This document shows, one piece after another, positions 1 to 4,868 of a stretch of 8,120 bases of DNA. The position numbers and the translations under genes are program-made. Origin of the DNA: an uncultured Collinsella sp. (lineage in GTDB: Bacteria > Actinomycetota > Coriobacteriia > Coriobacteriales > Coriobacteriaceae); assembly GCA_902468695.1 (NCBI GenBank), contig CABQZS010000170.1:1-8120 (forward strand). Direction: 5' to 3'. The notes beneath the pieces are model-generated. The model had not been told where the DNA came from. It saw only the letters and a program-made list of their open reading frames with translations, and did no database searches. The number at the start of each line of letters is the position of its first letter. Within the stretch, counting starts at the first letter, position 1.

Positions 1-2
1 AG

Positions 3-188
3 CGCGAGCGCGAAAAGGCCGCCAAACGTAAGCTCGAGCTCATGGATCAGGGGTCGAAGCTGTTCGCTGCCGCTTGCCGTGAGTCGGGAATCGATATGGT
101 CAAGGCTCAGCCATCGAACGACGAAGAGCTCAAACGGAATGCCTATGCGGATCGCTATGGCGAGGAGATGAGCTGGCTCTATGAGTGA
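3..188 (+). CDS. C-terminal end of an unidentified gene, possible antitoxin of the PIN toxin
   Basis: An open frame enters from the left edge and stops with TGA at 186-188, giving the last 61 residues of a protein whose start is outside the window. The visible part is highly charged at first (RERE, KAAKRK), then has a short helical stretch and ends in SWLYE. I see no catalytic motif. Its stop lies inside the start of the PIN-domain gene (8-base overlap, ATGAGTGA), so the two are almost certainly co-transcribed and translationally coupled. Antitoxin genes typically sit directly upstream of PIN toxins and often end in a toxin-binding tail, so an antitoxin role is inferred from position. The DNA-binding N-terminus that would identify a family (RHH, AbrB, Phd) is not visible. 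An unrelated upstream gene remains possible. Confidence 0.6.
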   Translation, partial: REREKAAKRKLELMDQGSKLFAAACRESGIDMVKAQPSNDEELKRNAYADRYGEEMSWLYE

Positions 189-672
189 GGCTCCAAGGCA
201 CATCTTGGTTGACACCAACGTGTGGCTCGATTATTTCATTCCCTCACGACGTGGTCGTTCGGTGGCGATTGAGTTTTTACGCGATGCATGCACGGCGCAG
301 GTGGATTTGCTGTATGCGGCGACATCGTCCAAAGATCTGTTCTATTTGATTTCGAGCGAACATAAGGCGTGGTATCGGCGCGAGCATGGCTCGCTATCCC
401 AAGATGCCGCCGTGGCGGCGACATCACTTGCATGGGATTGCCTCGACGTGTTGTCGCAACTTGCCACGCCGGTACCCTGCGACCTGAGTGACATATGGAT
501 GGCGAGCAAGCAGCGTAATCTCCATAGCGATTACGAAGACGATTTAATCATCGCTGCTGCAATGCGCGCAAAGGCAGATCTCCTGGTCACCAACGATGCC
601 AAACTCTGTTCACACGCACCCGTCGCAGCAATGAGCGTAGAAGACGCAAAGAATTACTTAGCAACGCTCTAG
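181..672 (+). CDS. PIN-domain ribonuclease, VapC-like toxin candidate
   Basis: 163 residues, the full length of a single PIN domain. PIN proteins are Mg2+-dependent RNases; as VapC-type toxins they cut tRNA, rRNA or mRNA until bound by an antitoxin. The sequence shows the N-terminal acidic strand VDTNVWLD (D11), a central TSSKDLFYL element (D52, in the place of the TxxDL motif of the PIN_3-like group), the acidic cluster DYEDDL (D117, E119, D120) and the terminal VTND strand (D139). All expected metal-binding positions are therefore present and the enzyme looks intact. The start ATG at 181 overlaps the upstream stop, typical of coupled toxin-antitoxin genes. It converges on the dehydrogenase gene, with 68 bases between them. 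The biological target cannot be read from the sequence; a non-toxin PIN nuclease is the alternative. Confidence 0.85.
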   Translation: MSEAPRHILVDTNVWLDYFIPSRRGRSVAIEFLRDACTAQVDLLYAATSSKDLFYLISSEHKAWYRREHGSLSQDAAVAATSLAWDCLDVLSQLATPVPCDLSDIWMASKQRNLHSDYEDDLIIAAAMRAKADLLVTNDAKLCSHAPVAAMSVEDAKNYLATL

Positions 673-715
673 CAATTTGAAGACCCCACAGGTTGAGCAA
701 ACGTCAGCGAGAGCC

Positions 716-734
716 CGCCGTTTGTAAAACGGCG
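716..734. terminator. Hairpin between convergent genes, possible bidirectional terminator
   Basis: A perfect 8-bp inverted repeat (CGCCGTTT at 716-723, AAACGGCG at 727-734) with a 3-base loop lies between the PIN gene stop (672) and the dehydrogenase stop (741, opposite strand). Its position fits a shared terminator. Neither side has a real T-run (TAATTCTT on the plus side), so intrinsic termination may be weak. The rest of the 673-740 gap shows nothing else. Confidence 0.5.
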
Positions 735-740
735 TAATTC

Positions 741-1676
741 TTAGTGCTCGATCCAACAACGTAAAGTTTCGCCGGCTTGCAGGTGACGCAGATTCTCTGC
801 GGCAATGTCGACCACATTGTTGAGCGTGGCGGCCAGATGGAACCAGCCCGAGATATGCGGCGTAATGAGCATGTTAGGCGCATCCCACAGTGGGCTTGTC
901 TCAGGCAGCGGCTCGGGGTCGGTGACGTCGACCGCGGCGCCGGCGAGATGACCCGACTCCAGGGCGGCAACCAAGTCGTCGGCGACCACAAGGTCGCCGC
1001 GGCCGCCGTTGGCAAAGAAGGCGCCCGGTTTCATCGCAGCGAAGAACTCGGCGTTCGCCAAGCCGCGGGTCTCGGGCGTGCTGGGCATAAAGGATGCGAC
1101 GATGTCAGCCTCGGCCAGACGCTCGGGCAGGGCGTCCATGCTGTCCATGTCCTCAAACACAATGGGGTAGACGAGCGGATGGCGCTTGATGCCGCGGACG
1201 TGCGCACCCATGTTGCGGCAGAGCGTGGCGAAGTGGCCACCGATATCGCCCGCGCCCAGCACCAGCACATTGGCGTTTTTGAGCGAGGTGACCGGCCCCA
1301 AATCCTCCCAGCGATGCTCGCGCTGCAGGTCCTGGTAGCCGGGCAGGCGCTTCATCATAGACAGCGCCATGGCAAACATGTGCTCGCTCACGGCCTGGCC
1401 GTAGGCGCCCACCGAGCAAGACAGTTTGGCGTCGACCGGCACGGTGCCGGCGGCAAGGTAGTCGTCATAGCCGGCGGTTTGCAATTGCAACAGCTGGAGA
1501 TGCTCGCATGCCGTGAGCATGTCAGGGTCGATGTTGCCCAGGATCACGTCGGCATCGGCGACCTGCTCGCGCGTGATGGCGTCGGCACTCGTGTAGATAA
1601 AGTCCTCGCCCGGAGCGCTCGACTCAAGAATTGCGCGATGGCGGTCGCTGACGGGCAGCAAAACCAGGATGTTCAC
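741..1676 (-). CDS. D-isomer-specific 2-hydroxyacid dehydrogenase family protein
   Basis: 311 residues, the usual length for the family, which interconverts 2-oxoacids and D-2-hydroxyacids with NAD(P)H in the cytosol. The Rossmann dinucleotide motif is GAGDIG (141-146, within VLVLGAGDIGG). The catalytic Arg is R226 in NGGRGDLV, the Glu is E255 in DPEPLP and the His is H274 in TPHISG, so the Arg-Glu-His set is complete. After the second Rossmann strand the sequence reads GIKRHP (K164, R165) where NAD-specific members usually have Asp; this hints at NADP(H) preference, an inference. The start is GTG at 1676, because GGAGAGGA (1683-1690) sits 6 bases upstream and the protein begins MNILVLLP as relatives do. 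The longer frame to 1742 would translate an intergenic palindrome. The substrate is unknown; glyoxylate/hydroxypyruvate, phosphoglycerate-like and other 2-oxoacids are all possible. Confidence 0.9.
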   Translation of the reverse strand: MNILVLLPVSDRHRAILESSAPGEDFIYTSADAITREQVADADVILGNIDPDMLTACEHLQLLQLQTAGYDDYLAAGTVPVDAKLSCSVGAYGQAVSEHMFAMALSMMKRLPGYQDLQREHRWEDLGPVTSLKNANVLVLGAGDIGGHFATLCRNMGAHVRGIKRHPLVYPIVFEDMDSMDALPERLAEADIVASFMPSTPETRGLANAEFFAAMKPGAFFANGGRGDLVVADDLVAALESGHLAGAAVDVTDPEPLPETSPLWDAPNMLITPHISGWFHLAATLNNVVDIAAENLRHLQAGETLRCWIEH

Positions 1677-1682
1677 AAGCAG

Positions 1683-1690
1683 TCCTCTCC
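1683..1690 (-). promoter_or_regulatory. Ribosome binding site that fixes the GTG start of the dehydrogenase
   Basis: Read on the minus strand the site is GGAGAGGA, 6 bases before GTG (1676-1674). No comparable site precedes the ATG at 1742, so the GTG is preferred. Confidence 0.75.
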
Positions 1691-1694
1691 GCTC

Positions 1695-1731
1695 AACCTG
1701 CCAAAAAGGGACAGGTTTATTTTGGCAGGTT
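1695..1731. repeat. Palindromic intergenic repeat (REP-like) in the dehydrogenase leader
   Basis: Perfect 12-bp arms, AACCTGCCAAAA (1695-1706) and TTTTGGCAGGTT (1720-1731), enclose a 13-base loop containing GGGACAGGTTTA. The element lies just upstream of the dehydrogenase ribosome binding site and downstream of the map terminator. The GGGACAGGTTTATTTT core resembles, from memory, dispersed repeats seen near REP-associated Y1 transposases in various bacteria; no such transposase is in this window. In the transcript it would form a hairpin next to the ribosome binding site, so a role as leader or operator is the alternative. Confidence 0.55.
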
Positions 1732-1750
1732 TTATCAGGCAAAACGTTAT

Positions 1751-1799
1751 AAAAACGCCGGGATACGCGATGGTTAACATACCCATCGCGAAGCCCGGT
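1751..1799 (-). terminator. Intrinsic terminator of map
   Basis: On the minus strand, 11 bases after the map stop, a two-part stem forms: CCCGG/CCGGG (1794-1798 with 1758-1762), a 3x3 internal loop, then CGCGATGG/CCATCGCG (1766-1773 with 1783-1790) with a 9-base loop. It is followed by TTTTT (complement of 1751-1755). GC-rich stem plus U-tract is the classical Rho-independent layout. It separates map from the downstream dehydrogenase, which therefore probably has its own promoter in 1677-1755; no convincing -35/-10 pair is visible there. Confidence 0.88.
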
Positions 1800-1809
1800 G
1801 CATCTACAG

Positions 1810-2697
1810 CTACCAACTCAGCAGCTCGTAGCCGTCCTCGGTCACCACGAGCTGTACCTCGCACTGGGCCGAATCGCTGCCGTCCTTGGTGCGCACGCAC
1901 CAACCGTCACCCTTGCTAATCTTGATGTCGGGCGCTCCGGCATTGACCATGGGCTCAATGGTAAAGACCATGCCCGGGGCCATGATGGTGTCCACATCGG
2001 GCGCCTCGGTGGTAAAGCCCACAAACGGGTCCTCGTGGAACTCTTTGCCAATGCCGTGTCCGCCGTACTCGCGCACTACGCTAAAACCGGCGTCCTCGAC
2101 CGTCTTTTGCACGGCCTCAGCCATCACGGAGAGCGGCAGCCACGGCTTGACGGCAGCCAGACCCGCCTCCACGCTGGCGCGGGTGACGTCGACCAGGCGC
2201 TGGCGCTCGGCAGAGACCTCGCCGATGCAGAACATGCGGCTCGAATCACTAAAGTAGCCGTCAAGAATCGTGGAGCAGTCGACGTTGATGATGTCGCCCT
2301 CGTGCAGCACGTCCGTATCGCAGGGGATGCCGTGGCAGACCACATCATTGATCGAGGTGCACACGCTCTTGGGGTAGCCCTCGTAGTTGAGGTCGGCCGG
2401 CGTGCCACCGTGCTCGACGGTGTAGTCGTAGATCATCTGGTCGATCTGGTTGGTGGTCATGCCCGCGGCGATGTGCTCGCCTACGTAATCGAGCACACCC
2501 ACGTTGATGGCGGCCGAGCGCTTGATGCCCTCGATATCGGCGGGCGTCTTGTAGAGCGTGCGGGGCAGAACCTCCCAGCCCTCTTCCCACAAGCGCTCGA
2601 GGCGCTCATCAAAGGTGCTATGGCATTTCTTATATTTTTTGCCGCTGCCGCACCAGCAAGCGTCGTTGCGGCCGGGCACGGGTCCTTTGTCAAACAT
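1810..2697 (-). CDS. map: Methionine aminopeptidase type I with N-terminal SEC-C zinc motif
   Basis: 295 residues. It removes the initiator methionine from nascent proteins at the ribosome. The N-terminus carries a SEC-C type metal knuckle: PGRNDACWCGSGKKYKKCH at 8-26, with C14, C16, C25 and H26 as ligands. SEC-C-extended MetAPs (often called MetAP type Ic) occur in actinobacteria, clostridia and others, and the motif may help ribosome docking. The pita-bread catalytic domain follows from about residue 50. Dimetal ligands D140 (INVD), D151 (YFSDSS), H214 (GGHGIG), E248 (FTIEPM) and E280 (SAQCEVQLVVT) match the E. coli enzyme with correct spacing, and H122 (CHGIP) is the substrate-site histidine. 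The start ATG at 2697 has AAGGAAG 6 bases upstream. The gene stands alone between two hairpins, not in the secY-adk-map-infA cluster where map often lies, so another map copy may exist elsewhere (inference). Confidence 0.96.
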   Translation of the reverse strand: MFDKGPVPGRNDACWCGSGKKYKKCHSTFDERLERLWEEGWEVLPRTLYKTPADIEGIKRSAAINVGVLDYVGEHIAAGMTTNQIDQMIYDYTVEHGGTPADLNYEGYPKSVCTSINDVVCHGIPCDTDVLHEGDIINVDCSTILDGYFSDSSRMFCIGEVSAERQRLVDVTRASVEAGLAAVKPWLPLSVMAEAVQKTVEDAGFSVVREYGGHGIGKEFHEDPFVGFTTEAPDVDTIMAPGMVFTIEPMVNAGAPDIKISKGDGWCVRTKDGSDSAQCEVQLVVTEDGYELLSW

Positions 2698-2722
2698 GGC
2701 TAACTTCCTTTCACCCGCAGCT

Positions 2723-2728
2723 AGTATA
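2723..2728 (-). promoter_or_regulatory. Probable -10 box of the map promoter
   Basis: On the minus strand TATACT lies about 25 bases upstream of the map start codon, a good match to TATAAT. No good -35 hexamer is seen 16-18 bases further up; that position falls on the T-run and edge of the 2750-2816 palindrome. The implied leader is short, about 20 bases, and holds only the ribosome binding site. Confidence 0.5.
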
Positions 2729-2749
2729 GCCCACCCACGCGTCTATAAA

Positions 2750-2816
2750 AGTTGCGGTGATATAGTTCCGATTTAAGCGGTTTAACAGCATAAATAGGAA
2801 CTATATCACCGCAACT
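2750..2816. repeat. Long near-perfect intergenic palindrome, possible terminator of the radical SAM gene
   Basis: The 20-bp arms at 2750-2769 and 2797-2816 are exact reverse complements (core GGTGATATAGTTCC / GGAACTATATCACC). One mismatch (G2770/A2796) is followed by five more pairs (ATTTA 2771-2775 with TAAAT 2791-2795), leaving a 15-base loop. The 67-base unit fills the gap between the radical SAM stop (2858) and the map promoter. On the minus strand the stem is followed by TTTT (2750-2747), so it could terminate the radical SAM transcript. The long, symmetrical, moderately AT-rich arms look more like a dispersed palindromic element than a normal terminator. Confidence 0.75.
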
Positions 2817-2857
2817 GATGGAGCGGGATGGCGGGCACTAGCTGCTGCGTGGTTTTG

Positions 2858-3634
2858 CTAGTAGCTCACCTGGCAGGGGATGCCGAGGGCTTGGACGCGC
2901 GCGGCAATGGCATCGAGCACGTCGGGCGCCGCTTTGGCAAGGCCGGCGACCGGTGTCTCGCGCGCCACCGTGTAGATGGTCGCCTCCTGCGGGCGAATGC
3001 GCTCGAGCGCCGCGAGCCAAGGACCAACGTACTCCTCGCCGGTGTTATCGAGAGACTTGCCCCGGTACTCACCGCTCAAAAACATCGTCTGGATAATGAC
3101 GTGGCCGTTAAAGCTCGCGAACGTCTCGATCTGGTGCTCTACATCGTAGGGACCAACGGGCTGGTCGAGCAGCTGAATAAATGCCGGGTCGACCGTATCG
3201 AGCTTGAGGATGTTGTCGTCGACCATCATGAGCGCATCGTGCACTTGGGGACGGTCGGCGCGCGTGCCGTTGGAAAGCACGGCAATCTTGGTGCTTGGGG
3301 CCAGCTGATCGCGCAGCGCGACGGCGCCGGCAATGGCCTGCGGAAACTCCGGTGCGGCGGTGGGCTCGCCGTTGCCTGCGAAGGTGATTACATCGGGGAG
3401 CTCGCCCTCGGCTGCCATCTCGCGCAGCTTTGCCTCGAGCGCGTCGAGTACCACGGCAGCTGTGTTGTACGGCTCATGGCAGGGGCGCTCGGCGTTGAGG
3501 CCGTTTTCGCAGTAAATGCAGTCGAACGTGCAGATCTTGCCGCTGGCCGGCATCATGTTGACGCCGAGCGAGAGGCCAAGGCGACGGCTGCGAACGGGCC
3601 CAAAGATGGGGCTGTCATTCAAAAACGTAGACAT
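2858..3634 (-). CDS. Radical SAM protein, COG0731-like (TYW1-related group), function unknown
   Basis: 258 residues from the preferred start. The radical SAM [4Fe-4S] motif CxxxCxxC is at C35, C39, C42 (CTFDCIYC), preceded by the FGPVRSRRLGLSLGVN block typical of this subgroup. GNGEPT (87-92) takes the place of the SAM-contacting GGE motif, and VLSNGT (119-124) is another recognisable strand. The family reductively cleaves SAM to a 5'-deoxyadenosyl radical. Relatives include archaeal TYW1 for wybutosine, a tRNA base bacteria are not known to make, so the bacterial substrate is unknown. Two in-frame ATGs occur at 3640 and 3634. GAGGAG (3644-3649) is 9 bases from the second but only 3 from the first, so 3634 is chosen; using 3640 adds Met-Pro. 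There is no SPASM-like C-terminal cysteine cluster. The gene is divergent from the hydrolase, and map follows it on the same strand beyond a palindrome. Confidence 0.85.
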   Translation of the reverse strand: MSTFLNDSPIFGPVRSRRLGLSLGVNMMPASGKICTFDCIYCENGLNAERPCHEPYNTAAVVLDALEAKLREMAAEGELPDVITFAGNGEPTAAPEFPQAIAGAVALRDQLAPSTKIAVLSNGTRADRPQVHDALMMVDDNILKLDTVDPAFIQLLDQPVGPYDVEHQIETFASFNGHVIIQTMFLSGEYRGKSLDNTGEEYVGPWLAALERIRPQEATIYTVARETPVAGLAKAAPDVLDAIAARVQALGIPCQVSY

Positions 3635-3643
3635 AGGCATATG

Positions 3644-3649
3644 CTCCTC
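3644..3649 (-). promoter_or_regulatory. Ribosome binding site deciding the radical SAM start
   Basis: GAGGAG on the minus strand lies 9 bases before ATG 3634 and only 3 before ATG 3640. The spacing favours the second ATG. Confidence 0.65.
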
Positions 3650-3682
3650 AAGACAATTGTGCCTAAGCATAGCATCGGCTCC

Positions 3683-3707
3683 AAAGCAAGGTGCGGGCTC
3701 TTGCTTT
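3683..3707. promoter_or_regulatory. Inverted repeat in the divergent promoter region
   Basis: AAAGCAAG (3683-3690) and CTTGCTTT (3700-3707) are perfect 8-bp arms around a 9-base loop. The repeat is about 50 bases upstream of the radical SAM start, in the 225-base gap before the divergent hydrolase. It could be an operator, or an RNA hairpin in the radical SAM leader if transcription starts above it. A T-rich stretch (GTTTTTT, 3717-3723) follows on the plus side, but no plus-strand gene lies upstream that needs a terminator. Confidence 0.4.
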
Positions 3708-3803
3708 ACAAGTTTCGTTTTTTCACGTCGCTCATTACGCCGTGCCATGAAAAGCCTCGGGTCGGGTACAGTTAATCTGTTAACAAGGCGTAAGGCAATG
3801 CGG

Positions 3804-3839
3804 GTCCATCCAACCGTACTGACGTACAACTGGATGGGC
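3804..3839. promoter_or_regulatory. Imperfect dyad in the hydrolase leader
   Basis: CCATCCA (3806-3812) pairs with TGGATGG (3831-3837) and the stem extends outward by a wobble and a G-C pair. After a 3x3 internal loop, GTAC (3816-3819) pairs with GTAC (3824-3827) around a TGAC loop. The 36-base dyad ends ten bases before the hydrolase ribosome binding site (GGGGG, 3849-3853). It may be a repressor site or a 5' leader hairpin. A palindrome TGTTAACA (3778-3785) lies just upstream. No convincing promoter hexamers are visible. Confidence 0.4.
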
Positions 3840-3859
3840 GTTGATGATGGGGGCACAAC

Positions 3860-4657
3860 ATGGATTTTACGATCGAGAATGCGGGCACCACGATTGCCTG
3901 TCGCGAATATGCCGGCCCGGATGTGTCGCCTGATACTCCTGCCTTGGTGTGCGTGCACGGCGCTTGTGTCGACGGCACATTTTTCGACGGCATCGCTTGT
4001 GAACTCAGTCGCAACTACCGCGTAATTGCCTGCGACCGCCGCGGCTGTGGCGGCAGCAGCGATGCAGCAGACGGCAGCTATGATCTTGCCGCTCAGGCCG
4101 CCGACCTGCAAGCCGTGATCGAACACGTTGGCGCTCCGGCAAATGTGCTTGCGCATAGCGCCGGTACGTTGGTGGCGCTGGAGCTTCTTCGCACCGAACC
4201 CCATCTCGTCGCCCGTGCGATTCTGCATGAGCCGGCTGTGTCGGCCGAGGGTGCCGGCCTAGGCGCGGCTCCGGTTTTGCTCGATATGATTGCGGCTGGA
4301 AAGGTTTCAAGGGCGCTTCGGCTTTTCTTGGGAGCTCTCGGCGACTTGGACCCCGAGGCTCCTGGGACGACCGAAGCGGAAGCCAAGCATGCCCTGCGCA
4401 ATGGTCGTTGCTTTATGGCCAATGAATACGGAACAAATATGACATATGCTCCCGACTGGGAGCGTGCCCGCGCGTCAAAGGCGGTGTCGGCTGTGTTTTT
4501 GGGCGAGCTTTCGGTCGGTACACCCCGCGAGGCGGGCACAAGGGTGGCGGCTGAGCTTTTGGACTGTCCACTCGTAATGGTTCCCGGCGCGCACAACGGC
4601 CTGCGCGATCGCCCGGGAGCGGCTGCCCAGACTGTCCTTGGCATCCTGGGGCTCTAA
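3860..4657 (+). CDS. Alpha/beta hydrolase fold protein
   Basis: 265 residues, standard for a single alpha/beta hydrolase domain, with no signal peptide, so cytosolic. The oxyanion-hole segment is VCVHGACVDG (H33-G34). CDRRGCGGSS (59-67) is the usual DxRGxGxS loop. The nucleophile elbow is LAHSAG with S100; the first Gly of GxSxG is Ala98 here. H245 in VPGAHNGLRDRP is the catalytic histidine. The acid is less certain; E216 in FLGELSVG is at the expected place after strand 6. A lid-like helical insertion (about 131-205) lies between the ILHEP strand and the C-terminal part. The family includes esterases, C-C hydrolases, dehalogenases and haloperoxidase-like enzymes; the substrate cannot be assigned. 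The start ATG at 3860 has a G-rich ribosome binding site (3849-3853). It is transcribed divergently from the radical SAM gene and alone, with 211 bases to the next gene. Confidence 0.88.
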   Translation: MDFTIENAGTTIACREYAGPDVSPDTPALVCVHGACVDGTFFDGIACELSRNYRVIACDRRGCGGSSDAADGSYDLAAQAADLQAVIEHVGAPANVLAHSAGTLVALELLRTEPHLVARAILHEPAVSAEGAGLGAAPVLLDMIAAGKVSRALRLFLGALGDLDPEAPGTTEAEAKHALRNGRCFMANEYGTNMTYAPDWERARASKAVSAVFLGELSVGTPREAGTRVAAELLDCPLVMVPGAHNGLRDRPGAAAQTVLGILGL

Positions 4658-4807
4658 CACCCGCAATAGCCAAAGCAGGCTTCATCCGCAAACGTTTCGG
4701 CATTGTTAACAAATGTGTTCAAAACCTCACGTCTGCGGCTTCAATCGCGCCGTCTGCCAACTCATAAAAATGTAACAGCATTTACGTGCTTACCTGCATC
4801 GGCAAGG

Positions 4808-4823
4808 TGTTACCCTTGTAACA
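4808..4823. promoter_or_regulatory. Palindrome TGTTAC-N4-GTAACA overlapping the putative signalling-operon promoter
   Basis: TGTTAC (4808-4813) and GTAACA (4818-4823) form a perfect 16-base dyad, and another TGTAACA is at 4771-4777, 46 bases upstream. The right half overlaps a candidate -35 (TTGTAA 4816-4821), which is 17 bases from a candidate -10 (TACCAT 4839-4844); both hexamers match consensus only 4 of 6. The layout suggests an operator of an unknown regulator over the promoter of the c-di-GMP/HPt operon. The rest of the 4658-4868 gap contains a palindrome TTGTTAACAA (4703-4712) and no clear terminator for the hydrolase. Confidence 0.45.
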
Positions 4824-4868
4824 TTTGGAACCCACCGCTACCATGCGAAGCTATCGAAAGGGCCTCAT

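Noticed and set aside
1677..1742. 22-residue N-terminal extension of the dehydrogenase to an ATG at 1742
   Set aside because: It would translate the palindromic repeat; the GTG at 1676 has a strong ribosome binding site and yields the normal family N-terminus.
777..1919. 380-residue plus-strand open frame
   Set aside because: It lies antisense to the dehydrogenase and into the map 3' end. The protein is low-complexity and His/Arg/Gly/Val-rich with no family motifs, whereas the minus strand encodes complete enzymes.
1798..2703. 301-residue plus-strand open frame
   Set aside because: Exact antisense shadow of map, whose metal ligands and SEC-C motif prove the minus-strand reading.
2828..3775. 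315-residue plus-strand open frame
   Set aside because: Antisense shadow of the radical SAM gene, with no recognisable domain and no ribosome binding site.
3635..4228. N-terminal extension of the radical SAM frame to a start at 4228
   Set aside because: The extension runs antisense through the alpha/beta hydrolase and the divergent promoter. A good ribosome binding site at 3644-3649 marks the real start.
4660..4690. Terminator after the alpha/beta hydrolase
   Set aside because: Only a 4-bp stem (AGCC/GGCT) with no T-run; too weak to call.
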